The notes: generated by a model not told the origin, from the sequence alone. Shown: positions 53,784 to 62,899, numbered from the stretch's first letter. The stretch: DNA of 64,000 nucleotides from an uncultured Chloroflexota bacterium (GCA_937974245.1 CALJKV010000103.1:66511-130510); one strand, 5' to 3'. Translations and numbers: made by a program.

Positions 53784-55127
53784 GTGAAAACTAAGGGGCA
53801 GAACGGTATGCACTATGAAAGCCTGGTAGAATGGGCACGGCAGATTTGGAATGAACGGCAGCCCGGCAAAGAGGCCATTACATTGTGGGCATCCACCGAA
53901 TGCAGCAACAAACTCGCCCAAAAGCAGATCAAAGTGGGGCGGCGTCTGCGCGGGAAGTCGCGCTATGAGGGGGTTGAAGCGTTGGAGTGCCCGAGCGTGA
54001 TTACCATCAGTGATTATGGGACACGCGGTAAGAAAACGGTGCTGACTTCTACTTCCGGCGCGTATGCCTTTAAGTTCGCCAGCGAAGGTGGTACTTCGTT
54101 TGAGGTTGTCTATGTGAGTTCCTACTTCGGCAATGATGCCCAGGATTTAACCGCTGTCGCACTGGTGCCGAAGGGGAAGCTGGAGACATGGGCCGCTTTT
54201 GAGCAGGCGTGTGGTCGTGCTGTGCGCCCCCGTATCCGCCGCCGTCGCGATGTCTATATCATCGGTGGGACGGACGCTTTCTTTGACCCAACGGTGGACT
54301 GGGATGATGTGATTCTGCCTGATGGTTTGAAGGATGATCTGCTGGAAGACATGGAAGCGTTCTTTGCCAGTGGGGTGAATATCTACCAGCAATTGAAACT
54401 CGCGCCGTTCCGCAAACTGTTGCTGGCCGGCGTCCCCGGTACAGGAAAGACGATGCTTTGCGCGGCGATGGCGAAGATGGCGATCAATGAGCGGCGTATC
54501 GTGGTGTATGTCTCCGGCTCTGACCGCGATGGTGCGTCCTTTGAAAAAATCCAGCGGGCTTTACAGGCGGTAGCGGCGGCACGTTACCCGGTGCTGCTGA
54601 TTGTGGAAGAGCTGGATGCGTATCTCCAGGGTGATGATAAAGCGCGGGTACTCAACGTGCTGGATGGCGTAGAATCCCCCAACAACCCGGAAGGGGCGTT
54701 GATGCTGGCGACCACGAACTATCCGGAAGTGATTGATGAGCGTATCTCTAAACGTCCGGGGCGTTTGGATCGCATCTTTGTGATTCCCACTATCCAGAAC
54801 GATGACCATGCTGAACGAATGCTGCGCCATTACATGGCCGACCAGTGGCGCGAAGAACATATCTCGGTGATTGGCGACCTGATTGACCAACCGGGCGCTT
54901 TCGTGCGCGAGGCGGCGCTCCATGCCCGGATGCTGGCTGCCCATGAGCAGCGCACCGAAGTCACCGTGGAATTTTTGCGACAGTCCATTGAAAGCCTGCT
55001 GCACCAGCTCCGTACCGGCAATGATTTCTTATCGGAACGGCGGCCCATGGGGTTGGTAGGCAACCACACCAATCGCCCGAGCCGCACGTTTTCGCGCCCG
55101 CGCAACCCGTTTGGAGAACTGGACTGA
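53784..55127 (+). CDS. BCS1-like AAA+ ATPase
   Basis: 447 residues from a GTG with GAGG 5 bases upstream (an ATG at 53808 is possible). A 190-residue N-terminal region of unknown fold precedes the AAA domain: Walker A GVPGTGKTMLCAAMA near residue 220, then LLIVEELDAYLQGDDKARVL at the Walker B position, sensor 1 LATTNYPEV, and SKRPGRLDRIF with the arginine finger. The Walker B reads EE where DE is standard, which resembles the ED of BCS1 proteins. No membrane helix. It is alone on its transcript. Function unknown; protein unfolding or membrane-complex remodelling would be typical. Confidence 0.83.
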   Translation: MKTKGQNGMHYESLVEWARQIWNERQPGKEAITLWASTECSNKLAQKQIKVGRRLRGKSRYEGVEALECPSVITISDYGTRGKKTVLTSTSGAYAFKFASEGGTSFEVVYVSSYFGNDAQDLTAVALVPKGKLETWAAFEQACGRAVRPRIRRRRDVYIIGGTDAFFDPTVDWDDVILPDGLKDDLLEDMEAFFASGVNIYQQLKLAPFRKLLLAGVPGTGKTMLCAAMAKMAINERRIVVYVSGSDRDGASFEKIQRALQAVAAARYPVLLIVEELDAYLQGDDKARVLNVLDGVESPNNPEGALMLATTNYPEVIDERISKRPGRLDRIFVIPTIQNDDHAERMLRHYMADQWREEHISVIGDLIDQPGAFVREAALHARMLAAHEQRTEVTVEFLRQSIESLLHQLRTGNDFLSERRPMGLVGNHTNRPSRTFSRPRNPFGELD

Positions 55128-55268
55128 CTTCTGATATGCAGCGTCGTCTTGATTGAAGCAAGCAGGGGGGTGTAACCCTCTTGTTTATCCTTTCTTGGAT
55201 AGATGTGAAACCGACAGTCTGGTTATAATCGTCTAACCTAAAGGCACATTTGTAAGTATTTTATAACG

Positions 55269-55313
55269 GTGCGGATACCTCGTTAGTTTTATCTAACGTT
55301 AGGGAATCCGCAC
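55269..55313. repeat. Long interrupted hairpin in the LysM gene leader
   Basis: Arms GTGCGGAT and ATCCGCAC enclose CCT/AGG and an inner hairpin CGTTAG/CTAACG with a TTTTAT loop, so about 17 base pairs form with only one- or two-base bulges. It is followed by TTGCTTT, not a real T run. It lies about 50 bases before the LysM start and 140 bases after the AAA gene. A TATAAT at 55224-55229 may start the transcript, placing this stem in the 5' leader. Confidence 0.6.
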
Positions 55314-55362
55314 TTGCTTTATGATGTACATAAGACAACTGTGTTTATTGAGGTTGGAGACT

Positions 55363-56070
55363 ATGCGCCCCATAACTGTCATTCGCATTTTTGTGCCGCT
55401 TCTGTTGATTGCGTTCAGTATACTGGCCGTCGTTCCCCAGGCCGTTGACGCGCAGTGCGGTGGAATCCATCACGTCGTTTACGGGGAGAATCTGTTTCGT
55501 ATTTCGCTGCGCTACGGTGTTAGCATGAACGCTATTGCCGCCGCGAATGGAATTGCTGATGTGCGCCGGATTTATGCCGGGCAGGACTTATATATCCCCT
55601 GCGTCACCGGCACGAACTCGCAGTCCACCGGCTATATTGTTGTTACGATCACGCCTGCGCCGTATGCCACCAGCAGTTATGTCAGCGGATGGCAGTCACC
55701 GCTTGTTGGCACGCCCGTATCCGGTCTGGATTGCAGCGGCTTCCGAGCGACCTCGCCGGACGCCTTCCCCGACGGGTCTGTGGCATTCTATTGGGACAAG
55801 CCAGTCTCTGCCGACCAGATCGCTCGTTACCAGGTGCGCGTCTTTGATGAGGCGGGCAACCCGGTGGCGGCCTTTGAAGCATTGAATGTGGCTTATTCGC
55901 TCACGGCGGATGTCAGCCGGAGTGCAATTGGCCCGACGCAAGGGCTGGGGACGAAATTCTCGTACTACGTGGTGGGCGTGACGGCGGATAACCGCCTGTG
56001 CCAGACGGCGACCCGCTATGTGCAGCGCGAGTGGCCTGCCCCGCCACCCGAACCTACCGCTACCCCCTAA
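55363..56070 (+). CDS. Secreted LysM-domain protein
   Basis: 235 residues. Signal peptide with hydrophobic core IRIFVPLLLIAFSILAVVPQ and likely cleavage after VDA. One LysM domain at about residues 35-80 (HHVVYGENLFRISLRYGVSM, NGIADVRRIYAGQDLYIPC) which binds peptidoglycan or chitin-like glycans, then a Thr/Pro-rich linker and a beta-sandwich-like C-terminal domain (GSVAFYWDKPVSADQIARYQ). ATG with GGAG 4-5 bases upstream, preferred over an earlier ATG at 55321. Ends with a terminator. Confidence 0.85.
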   Translation: MRPITVIRIFVPLLLIAFSILAVVPQAVDAQCGGIHHVVYGENLFRISLRYGVSMNAIAAANGIADVRRIYAGQDLYIPCVTGTNSQSTGYIVVTITPAPYATSSYVSGWQSPLVGTPVSGLDCSGFRATSPDAFPDGSVAFYWDKPVSADQIARYQVRVFDEAGNPVAAFEALNVAYSLTADVSRSAIGPTQGLGTKFSYYVVGVTADNRLCQTATRYVQREWPAPPPEPTATP

Positions 56071-56085
56071 TTCAGCAGAACACAG

Positions 56086-56118
56086 CAGGAGCGCAAGCAT
56101 CGCGCTCCTGTTTGTTTT
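56086..56118 (+). terminator. Intrinsic terminator after the LysM gene
   Basis: Stem CAGGAGCG against CGCTCCTG with a 9-base loop, followed by TTTGTTTT, 16 bases after the stop codon. Confidence 0.8.
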
Positions 56119-56208
56119 CGTTATGTCGGCGAGTCGGCCTGAGAATTGCCCTGGATGCGGTATAATCGCCATCATTGAAATGGGTAAGGAGATTGTTGAG
56201 GCCACAAA

Positions 56209-57927
56209 ATGATTCGCCGTACCTTATTTTCGGCTCTGCTGGTCGGGCTGGCATTGTGGATGCTGCGCCCGGATACGCCCGTAACAGCCCTCCAGGGTGA
56301 GCAGTCCGGTTCGCACCCGGAACTTTCCGGCTTTCTGACTGATAGCCGGGGGCAGGCCATCTCAGATGCCGAAGTCCTGGTATTCCTGAATGATGCCGCC
56401 GAACCCGCTGTGAGGACGACCAGCAGCGAAGATGGCTCCTGGGTTGTTGACCTGCCGGGAACCGATCTGGAGTCGGTTCATGTTGAAGTTGAACGTCATC
56501 ACTACGAGTCATTTACCTACCGCCTCACCGAAGCGGAAGTTGAACGGTTGCGGATGGATGGCTCGTTTGCTTTCAATACCATCATCTTAGAAAATCAGAT
56601 CACACTGGGATTCTGGGTTGCGGCGGCGGCCTTTATTTTCACGTTGTTGCTGATCGCTTCGGAGCGACTGCAAAATGCGCTGGCGGCACTGGCCGGTATC
56701 TCCATCGTGTTCGCTGCAACCTTCATTCTGGGTGCTTTCAACGAGTCATTTTATGTCCTCAACATGGAACGCGCTCTGGCATACATCAATTGGGAAGTGA
56801 TTTTCCTGGTGATGGGCATGATGATCGTCGTCGGTATCTTGGAAGGTACGGGGATTTTCCAATGGTTGGCGTTTCAGGCTTACCGGGTCAGCCGGGGGCG
56901 TATCTCACTCTTAATCATCGTGCTGATCGTCATTACATCGGTGGCGTCCGCACTGCTGGATAACGTCACGACGATGCTGCTCATGGCGCCGATCAGCTTG
57001 CAGATTGCGTTGGCACTGGGCATTGACCCGCTGGCGCTTCTGATACCGGAAATTCTCGCGTCCAATATCAGCGGCATTAGCACCCTGATCGGCACACCAA
57101 CCAATATTCTGATAGGGGCTTACGCCGGTATTGGCTTCAACGACTTTCTGATTAACCAGACTCTCGGTGTGCTGGGTGCGATGGTGGTAATGATTGTGGT
57201 TGTCCTCTACTTTTTTCGCGGCGAACTTAAAAAGACCAGCGGCGGGATTTCCGAGGCCCTCTATAACAAACTCAAGGAGAATGCACAGATCAAAGATGCC
57301 CGCACGCTCAAATGGTCGGGTGTGGTCTTTGCTGGCATGTTGTTCTTTTTCATTGTTGGCGAAAGTTTACACATGGTCCCCTCAGTCACGGCCCTGCTTG
57401 GTGCGACCCTTCTGTTGCTCCTGGTCGAGCCGGATATTGAAAAGATGCTGCGCGTCGTGGACTGGACAACCCTGGTATTTTTCATGGCATTGTTTATGCT
57501 GGTCGGGGCGGTGCAGGAAGTCGGGCTGCTGGGCGTGTTTGCAGAGGTGATGGGCAACCTGATTGGCGCGAATCTGCCGTTAGGGATTGTGGTTCTGGTA
57601 TTCGGCGCTGGACTGTTGTCATTTGTGATTGCGAACATCCCGCTGGCGGCGGCCATGTTGCCGGTGGTGCGCTTCGTGAGTGCCGGTATCCCCGGCGCTG
57701 CTGAGAGCCAGGTGCTGTACTACGCGCTTTCGATGGGCGCTGCGATGGGCGGCAACGGATTCATCATCAGTGGTGAGACGAACCTGATGACCTCCGGAAT
57801 CGCTGAACGTGCCGGGTATCCCATTTCCTTTGCGCGATACCTCAGGATTGGCGTGCCGGTGACGCTGCTCACATTGGCCGCCGGTACCGGCTGGCTGTTC
57901 CTGCGCTTTGCACTCACAGGTGGATAG
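56209..57927 (+). CDS. SLC13/ArsB-type permease with an exported N-terminal domain
   Basis: 572 residues. Signal-like first segment (LFSALLVGLALWML), then about 70 residues of a carboxypeptidase-regulatory or Ig-like beta domain (GFLTDSRGQAISDAEVLVFL) that would lie outside, and then the permease with 11-12 helices. Transport motifs: SALLDNVTTMLLMAPISLQI and STLIGTPTNILIGAYAGIGF in the first half; FVIANIPLAAAMLPVVRFV and GGNGFIISGETNLMTSGIAE in the second. The added outside domain is not usual for the family. UspA follows 10 bp downstream. Substrate unknown. Confidence 0.83.
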   Translation: MIRRTLFSALLVGLALWMLRPDTPVTALQGEQSGSHPELSGFLTDSRGQAISDAEVLVFLNDAAEPAVRTTSSEDGSWVVDLPGTDLESVHVEVERHHYESFTYRLTEAEVERLRMDGSFAFNTIILENQITLGFWVAAAAFIFTLLLIASERLQNALAALAGISIVFAATFILGAFNESFYVLNMERALAYINWEVIFLVMGMMIVVGILEGTGIFQWLAFQAYRVSRGRISLLIIVLIVITSVASALLDNVTTMLLMAPISLQIALALGIDPLALLIPEILASNISGISTLIGTPTNILIGAYAGIGFNDFLINQTLGVLGAMVVMIVVVLYFFRGELKKTSGGISEALYNKLKENAQIKDARTLKWSGVVFAGMLFFFIVGESLHMVPSVTALLGATLLLLLVEPDIEKMLRVVDWTTLVFFMALFMLVGAVQEVGLLGVFAEVMGNLIGANLPLGIVVLVFGAGLLSFVIANIPLAAAMLPVVRFVSAGIPGAAESQVLYYALSMGAAMGGNGFIISGETNLMTSGIAERAGYPISFARYLRIGVPVTLLTLAAGTGWLFLRFALTGG

Positions 57928-57937
57928 GGGGAAGATG

Positions 57938-58375
57938 ATGGCGACAATTCTATGTGCGACACGCGGCGGTGAGGCCAGTATCCATACACAGGAACATGCG
58001 ATACAACTGGCTCAAGACCAGGACGCGAACCTGGTTTTTCTGTATGTGGCTGATGTGCAGTTTCTCACCCAGGCGACAGCAGCGATTGTCGTGGACGTGG
58101 CGACTGAAATCGAACACATGGGGGAATTTCTGTTGCTGATGGCGAAGGAACGCGCCGAAAAAGCCGGTGTGAAGGCGGAAACGCTGGTCAAACGCGGTGT
58201 TTTTCGGTACGCGCTGGCCGAAGCCGCCCAGGAAGTTGGGGCGGCTCTGATTGTGCTGGGCAGCCCGCAAGAGGATAATCTGACTATGCACAGCCTGTTA
58301 GATGAAATAGCCGAGGCGATTAAGGAGCAGACCGGGGTTGATGTGCTGATTGTGGGGCGTAACAATGCCGTCTAA
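57938..58375 (+). CDS. Universal stress protein (UspA family)
   Basis: About 146 residues with the Usp fold: ATILCATRGGEASIHTQEHA (beta strand 1 and the helix), ANLVFLYVADVQFL, and ALIVLGSPQEDNLTMHSLLD near the end. The ATP-binding G-x2-G-x9-G(S/T) is not obvious, so it may belong to the non-ATP-binding type. GGGGGAAG lies just before two possible ATGs (57935, 57938). Its place behind a permease is a recurring arrangement in which Usp proteins are thought to regulate transport. Confidence 0.85.
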   Translation: MATILCATRGGEASIHTQEHAIQLAQDQDANLVFLYVADVQFLTQATAAIVVDVATEIEHMGEFLLLMAKERAEKAGVKAETLVKRGVFRYALAEAAQEVGAALIVLGSPQEDNLTMHSLLDEIAEAIKEQTGVDVLIVGRNNAV

Positions 58376-58433
58376 CGGCTAAATTCGGAGATAAATCTTG
58401 GACAATCACACTGGAAAGAATCGTCCTTATAGA

Positions 58434-58479
58434 GGGAATTTGTAGGGGCGCAATACATTGCGCCCGCGAATCGAAACAT
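58434..58479. repeat. Intergenic palindromic repeat, copy A
   Basis: GGGAATTTGTAGGGGCG followed by a palindrome: outer arm GGGCG/CGCCC, inner arm CAA/TTG, centre TACA, then CGCG and GAAACAT. The same frame of bases recurs at 63832-63875 with a different inner arm, so it is a dispersed repeat. It lies between convergent uspA and the glycosyltransferase-like gene. Confidence 0.75.
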
Positions 58480-58502
58480 CATGCTAATTTCTTAACTTGC
58501 TA

Positions 58503-60128
58503 CTACGCCCTCGGCTCTAAGATCATATAGTTAAAGCCGTTCATCAGCACCGTATCTACCTGCTCATAATACGTGCTGACGGCGATCAGCACCGGGACGG
58601 GGTATAACTGCCCCCGGAAGATCACCAGCCCGAATTCCTGGTTCTCAATCATGCGGATGAGTGCTGCGCCATCATACAGGCCGTTGTTCGCCAGGTTCAA
58701 TAACTGCGTCGGGTTGGTGATGACATCCTTGCCCGCCAACAGGTTAAACGCCGCTTCCTCGCTCAGGACCGGCTTATCGGTTGCCCGCACCCGCTCAACA
58801 ATAGACCAGCCCGCCGCAATGTCCTCGTCTGTCGTCAGATGGCCGATGTCAGCGTATCCCCCAGCGATACGCCCGGCGGAGTCGTAGAATCTTCCACCAT
58901 ACGCATTCCCCTGAATACTCAGCGCCCCCGCAATGTCGCTGAATACCGCACCCTCGGTAGGCATATGCAGCACCGCCCGCCCATAACCGAGGTAAACCAG
59001 CGGGATGATGACCAGACCGACGGCAGCGAATTGCGGCATGAACCGGCGCAGCGGGTTCACCAGCCAGCGACTCAGGTAGTTCTGCGGAAAATGCCAGCTT
59101 GCGTTCAGTGTACGGCTGGCGAAAATGCCGCTGAGGATGCACATGGCGGCGATGGCGGTGGCGAAGTAGCTATCCCCCGCGCCCCATTTGCCGGAAAGGA
59201 TGCTGTTGGCCGTCGCCATCACGAACCACAGACTGTAGATAGATAGCCGGGCAAAGTATAGTTCGTAGACGACCATAAGTGCTGCCGGAATGAGCAAGAA
59301 TCCGTGCAGCCCGAACCACAACCGGAACAGCCCAACGGTCTGATCGGGGCGGAACTCGTTGATATTGGCGGTGATGGTTTGCAGCCACCACTGGCCGCTT
59401 GTCGCCCGGTCTATTGCCAGGAAAATCCCCACTCCCACCAGACCAAAGCCGAGTCCCCACACCACTGCCCGGCGCGGCTGGCGGATGAAAAGGAAGAGCA
59501 GGGCGGCGATGGCGGTTGTATAGGCAAGTTGCTTGGTATACCCTGCCGCCAGAATCAATCCCAGACCGAGCACCAGCACCCGGCGGCGTCTGCGTGTATC
59601 GGGTATTTCATTCACCCCGGCCAGCAGGACGACGGCCAGCGTCTCAAACATCACCATGGTCATGTGCTGACGGAACAGCGGGCCGATGTGATATACCGTG
59701 TTGGATGCCAGGAACGCCAGGCCGGAAAGCACCGCAATCCAGCGGTGCTGACCCTCGCGGTAGACGGCCAGCCCTATTGCTCCTGCTGCGACGAGCGTTC
59801 CCAGGAAACCGAGCAAACGCCCGTACCAGTATGCCGGGCCGAAGACCCACACGAAGGGTGCGGCCATCACATGAAACAGGGGTGGGTAGTTGCTGGAATA
59901 AAAGGGATAGGTTTCGGTATTCTGGTACGGCCACTCACCCCGGCTGAGCATGATCGTATCAACCAGTTCAAACCCTTCACCCTGGTCGTAATCGAACGGG
60001 AACAGCATCAGGTTTACGGCATACACACCGTAGACGATGAAATATCCCAGCAGGACGAGGATCGCGGCGGACAGTAACAGCCGGTTGGCCCGCTGGAATA
60101 GCGGTGCTGGTGCGATAGTTGCTTGCAT
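58503..60128 (-). CDS. GT39/ArnT-like membrane glycosyltransferase
   Basis: About 541 residues with 10-12 membrane helices. After helix 1 comes MLFPFDYDQGEGFELVDTIM, whose acidic YDQGE loop is where GT-C enzymes place their catalytic Asp, then YSSNYPPLFHVMAAPFVWVF and ASNTVYHIGPLFRQHMTM. Family members transfer sugars from polyprenyl-phosphate carriers to proteins or lipids on the outer face of the membrane. Acceptor unknown. The ATG at 60128 lies just past the stop of the upstream small gene; a TTG at 60152 would overlap it. Confidence 0.7.
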   Translation of the reverse strand: MQATIAPAPLFQRANRLLLSAAILVLLGYFIVYGVYAVNLMLFPFDYDQGEGFELVDTIMLSRGEWPYQNTETYPFYSSNYPPLFHVMAAPFVWVFGPAYWYGRLLGFLGTLVAAGAIGLAVYREGQHRWIAVLSGLAFLASNTVYHIGPLFRQHMTMVMFETLAVVLLAGVNEIPDTRRRRRVLVLGLGLILAAGYTKQLAYTTAIAALLFLFIRQPRRAVVWGLGFGLVGVGIFLAIDRATSGQWWLQTITANINEFRPDQTVGLFRLWFGLHGFLLIPAALMVVYELYFARLSIYSLWFVMATANSILSGKWGAGDSYFATAIAAMCILSGIFASRTLNASWHFPQNYLSRWLVNPLRRFMPQFAAVGLVIIPLVYLGYGRAVLHMPTEGAVFSDIAGALSIQGNAYGGRFYDSAGRIAGGYADIGHLTTDEDIAAGWSIVERVRATDKPVLSEEAAFNLLAGKDVITNPTQLLNLANNGLYDGAALIRMIENQEFGLVIFRGQLYPVPVLIAVSTYYEQVDTVLMNGFNYMILEPRA

Positions 60129-60132
60129 GGTA

Positions 60133-60348
60133 TTATGCCGCGTGGTTGCCAAGCGGAATCAGGGTGAGGCCGATCAGGGCAAAAGCGGCCATCAGACCGA
60201 GCGCGATTTGCTGTGCCGGGCCGATGCCACCTTCCCGTCCGACATCCAGCAGGTCAATGGCGAGGATACCCAAAAAGCCCAGCACGCCGCCGATGAGCAG
60301 CAGCAGGCCGAGATGTCGCTTGGTGAAGGTGAAATGATCGCTCAACAT
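60133..60348 (-). CDS. Small two-helix membrane protein
   Basis: About 71 residues (start MLSDHFTFTKRH) with two hydrophobic helices, LGLLLLIGGVLGFLGILAI and QQIALGLMAAFALIGLTLIP, separated by an acidic loop. Four bases separate it from the glycosyltransferase-like gene, with which it is probably co-expressed. An in-frame start at 60369 exists. No family recognised. Confidence 0.6.
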   Translation of the reverse strand: MLSDHFTFTKRHLGLLLLIGGVLGFLGILAIDLLDVGREGGIGPAQQIALGLMAAFALIGLTLIPLGNHAA

Positions 60349-60479
60349 AGGGGCAGAGTATAACCACAAAGTCTGCCCCTGACCAGCGCAACTTTTACAC
60401 AGTTATCCCGTATTAAGGTATGATAGGGTTTCCACTAGGAGACCCGTGTTATTATTCAGTGTATCAATTGAGGGCAGGC

Positions 60480-61115
60480 ATGACCGGCGAACCAGAAAAC
60501 CAGGATAGTGAACGGCTGTCGCGTCTTTCCGGCGTGGGCGACCAGGGTGCGGATGTGGTCGAGGAATATGAGGCGCGTTACGAGCGACCGGCCAGGCGCA
60601 AAGACAAGCCGCGCAGTTATAGCACGCTCAACGTCACGAATGAGGAGCGGCTGTGGGCGGGAGTCGCGCACGCCAGCGTATGGGTGACGATGCTTGGAGG
60701 GCTGTTCACCGTTGGGTTTATTATTCCGGTCAGCGTCTTTATCCCGCTCATTATCTACCTGATGTATCGCAAGCAATCGGATTACGTCGCGTTCCATGCG
60801 CTGCAGGCCTTCGCGCTTCAACTGCTGGGGACAGTGGGCGCGTTTGCTTTGCTGGTCGTCGGCGGTGTCGCCTGGGGCGTTGGTATGGTCATCGCGCTGT
60901 TGGCAATTGTTGTGCTGGCTGGCCTGGTGCTGGTGCCGCTCTGGGGGCTGGTGGGGATAGTCCTGCTGCTGGTCGTTTTCCTCATGCCGCTGGTCGCTCT
61001 GCTGCTCGGTACGATTGCGGCTGTTGAGACCTACAACGGACGTGATTACCGTTACCCGGTTATCTCGCGCTGGATTGACCGCCAACTGGCCGGGGAATTC
61101 CTGAGGCCGGTGTAA
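60480..61115 (+). CDS. Tic20/DUF4870-family membrane protein
   Basis: 211 residues. A charged N-terminal region of about 60 residues (EYEARYERPARRKDKPRSYS), then four hydrophobic segments. NEERLWAGVAHASVWVTMLG and YRKQSDYVAFHALQAFALQL, with the F-H-x-x-Q motif, are the hallmark of DUF4870/Tic20-like proteins. The function of the bacterial family is not known. The ATG at 60480 with GGGCAGG is preferred over one at 60420. Confidence 0.82.
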   Translation: MTGEPENQDSERLSRLSGVGDQGADVVEEYEARYERPARRKDKPRSYSTLNVTNEERLWAGVAHASVWVTMLGGLFTVGFIIPVSVFIPLIIYLMYRKQSDYVAFHALQAFALQLLGTVGAFALLVVGGVAWGVGMVIALLAIVVLAGLVLVPLWGLVGIVLLLVVFLMPLVALLLGTIAAVETYNGRDYRYPVISRWIDRQLAGEFLRPV

Positions 61116-61150
61116 TGTCTTACCCCTCGTCATGATATGCTGCTATCCGT

Positions 61151-61174
61151 AAGGGCGCGGTATACCGCGCCCTT
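61151..61174. repeat. 24-bp perfect palindrome between convergent genes
   Basis: The first 12 bases, AAGGGCGCGGTA, are exactly repeated in reverse complement. Outer arm GGGCG/CGCCC and a TATA centre match the repeats at 58434 and 63832, while the inner arm is CGG/CCG. It may act as a bidirectional terminator for the Tic20-like gene and the aminopeptidase; TTGTTAT follows. Confidence 0.75.
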
Positions 61175-61199
61175 GTTATCTCGGTGTGATCGCTGGCGC

Positions 61200-62303
61200 T
61201 TAAATCACAAATTCGCCATTCTTATAGAATAAGTCACCATCTACATGTATCGTGCTGTCCTGGCGCATGTCGCAGATCATGTCCCAGTGGACGGCGCTGC
61301 GGTTCTTGCTGCCGGTTTCCGGGTAGCCTGTTCCAATCGCGGTGTGGATCGTTCCGCCGATCTTCTCATCAAACAGGATACTGCCAGTGAATCGGTTGAT
61401 GCCGAAGTTCGTGCCGATGGCGAATTCGCCCAGGTAACGGGAACCAGCGTCGGTATCGAGCTGCGCCTGGAGCAGTTCGTCATTTTCCTCAGCGTGGGCT
61501 TCGACAACGCGCCCATTTTCAAAGCGCAGTTCAATCCCCTTGACGGCACGCCCGCCTACAATTGAAGGATACGAGTAGCGAATCCAGCCATTGACCGAGT
61601 CTTCTACCGGGCCGGTGAAAATCTCACCACTCGGCATGTTTTTATGACCATCACTATTGACGAAAGACCGCCCGTCAATTGAAAGCTCCAGGTCAACATT
61701 CGGCCCCTGGCATTTGACGTGCTTTTTGCCAACCAGCCAGTCCACTTTTTTCTGCTGCATGGCGGAAAGTTTCTGCCATTCCGCAATCGGGTCTTCCTGG
61801 TCGCAGAAGGTCGCGCCATAAACAAACGCTTCGTAGTCTTCCAGGCTCATATTGGCTTCCTGTGCGCCTGCCTCGGTGGGGAAGAGCGTCCCCACCCATT
61901 TGAAGTTACCTTCTGCTGCCCGTGTCAGGCGGGTATCCAGCCACGAGCGCCGCGCCGCCTGCACCTGTTGCATTCTCGCGCCGGGGATACTGGTGAGCGC
62001 CCGGGTATTGGATGGTGCGCCTACCCGAATATACACATCTGCCTGGTCATAGTAGAGTGTCTGACTGGGGTCGAGCCAGGCAACCTGGTCATCGTTGGCA
62101 TCCCGTAGGAAGGAGCGCATCATGTAGTCGTCGCTGAGCATCACACTGGGGTTCCCCCCGGCACGCAGCACCGCGTCGAACACGGCTCGCAGGGCAGGGA
62201 GCGCCGCGACATCACCCAGAATGCCTACCCATTCGCCCGGTTGTACCGTCGTGGAATAATCTACCAGGACATTTGCCAGTCGTTGTATCCGTACATCCAT
62301 CAT
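61200..62303 (-). CDS. M29-family aminopeptidase
   Basis: 367 residues of the thermophilic aminopeptidase family (AmpS/PepS/AmpT). Near the middle NSDGHKNMPSGEIFTGPVED provides the metal-binding Glu; EAHAEENDELLQAQL and YLGEFAIGTNFGINRFTGSI follow; FDEKIGGTIHTAIGTGYPET with NRSAVHWDMICDM at the end supplies the remaining ligands (H, Y, H, D). It removes N-terminal residues from peptides using two metal ions. AAAGGA lies 6 bases before the first of two ATGs. A short gap separates it from upstream tpx. Confidence 0.92.
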   Translation of the reverse strand: MMDVRIQRLANVLVDYSTTVQPGEWVGILGDVAALPALRAVFDAVLRAGGNPSVMLSDDYMMRSFLRDANDDQVAWLDPSQTLYYDQADVYIRVGAPSNTRALTSIPGARMQQVQAARRSWLDTRLTRAAEGNFKWVGTLFPTEAGAQEANMSLEDYEAFVYGATFCDQEDPIAEWQKLSAMQQKKVDWLVGKKHVKCQGPNVDLELSIDGRSFVNSDGHKNMPSGEIFTGPVEDSVNGWIRYSYPSIVGGRAVKGIELRFENGRVVEAHAEENDELLQAQLDTDAGSRYLGEFAIGTNFGINRFTGSILFDEKIGGTIHTAIGTGYPETGSKNRSAVHWDMICDMRQDSTIHVDGDLFYKNGEFVI

Positions 62304-62386
62304 TATTTTCCTTTCGAAAAGAAACGACAAAAAGGGGCGCAGCAGCCTGCACCCCAGAAAAAACAGTTTAATGGGTGGGTAGCTAC

Positions 62387-62899
62387 CTAGACGAGCTGCT
62401 TTGCCGCCGTCAGCGCCGCCGCGAAGTTCACTTCCTGTCCCATTACAGGGACATACTCGGCGTAACGTACCACGTTATTCCGGTCAAGCACGAAGACCGA
62501 ACGCTGGCACATCCGCCACTCGGTATCATGGACACCATACGCATCGGCAAACGCCATGTCACGGTAGGTAGAGAGTGTCTCCGTGTTGGTGATGCCCTCG
62601 TTGCCGCAGTAGCGCCGCAGCGCGTAGGGCATATCGGCGCTGACTGTCAGCACCGCTACCTGGTCGCCCAGGGTCGCCGCTTCCTCATTGAAGCGCCGTG
62701 TTTGTGCCGAGCAAACCCCGGTGTCAATAGACGGGATAACGCTCAGGACTTTGACCTTGCCTTCATAATCTTTCAGGGTGCGGGCTGTAAAATTATTGGC
62801 AATCAGGGCGAAATCCGGTGCCGGCGTGCCGATCTCCAGCATATCTCCCTGGATGTGATGTTCTTTTTCGCCAACTTTCATTCCGGGACGGTTTCCCAT
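62387..62899 (-). CDS. tpx: Thiol peroxidase
   Basis: 170 residues, atypical 2-Cys peroxiredoxin. The peroxidatic Cys is in SIDTGVCSAQTRRFNEEAA near residue 63 and the resolving Cys in ALRRYCGNEGITNTETLSTY near residue 98. The start GDMLEIGTPAPDFALIANNF is the usual thioredoxin-fold entry. It reduces hydrogen peroxide and alkyl hydroperoxides with thioredoxin. GGGAG lies 8 bases before the ATG. Same strand as the aminopeptidase, with a gap of about 80 bp. Confidence 0.94.
   Translation of the reverse strand: MGNRPGMKVGEKEHHIQGDMLEIGTPAPDFALIANNFTARTLKDYEGKVKVLSVIPSIDTGVCSAQTRRFNEEAATLGDQVAVLTVSADMPYALRRYCGNEGITNTETLSTYRDMAFADAYGVHDTEWRMCQRSVFVLDRNNVVRYAEYVPVMGQEVNFAAALTAAKQLV

Noticed and set aside
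59304..60077. A 257-codon open frame opposite the glycosyltransferase-like gene
   Set aside because: Low-complexity Gln/His-rich translation, antisense to a good membrane-protein gene.
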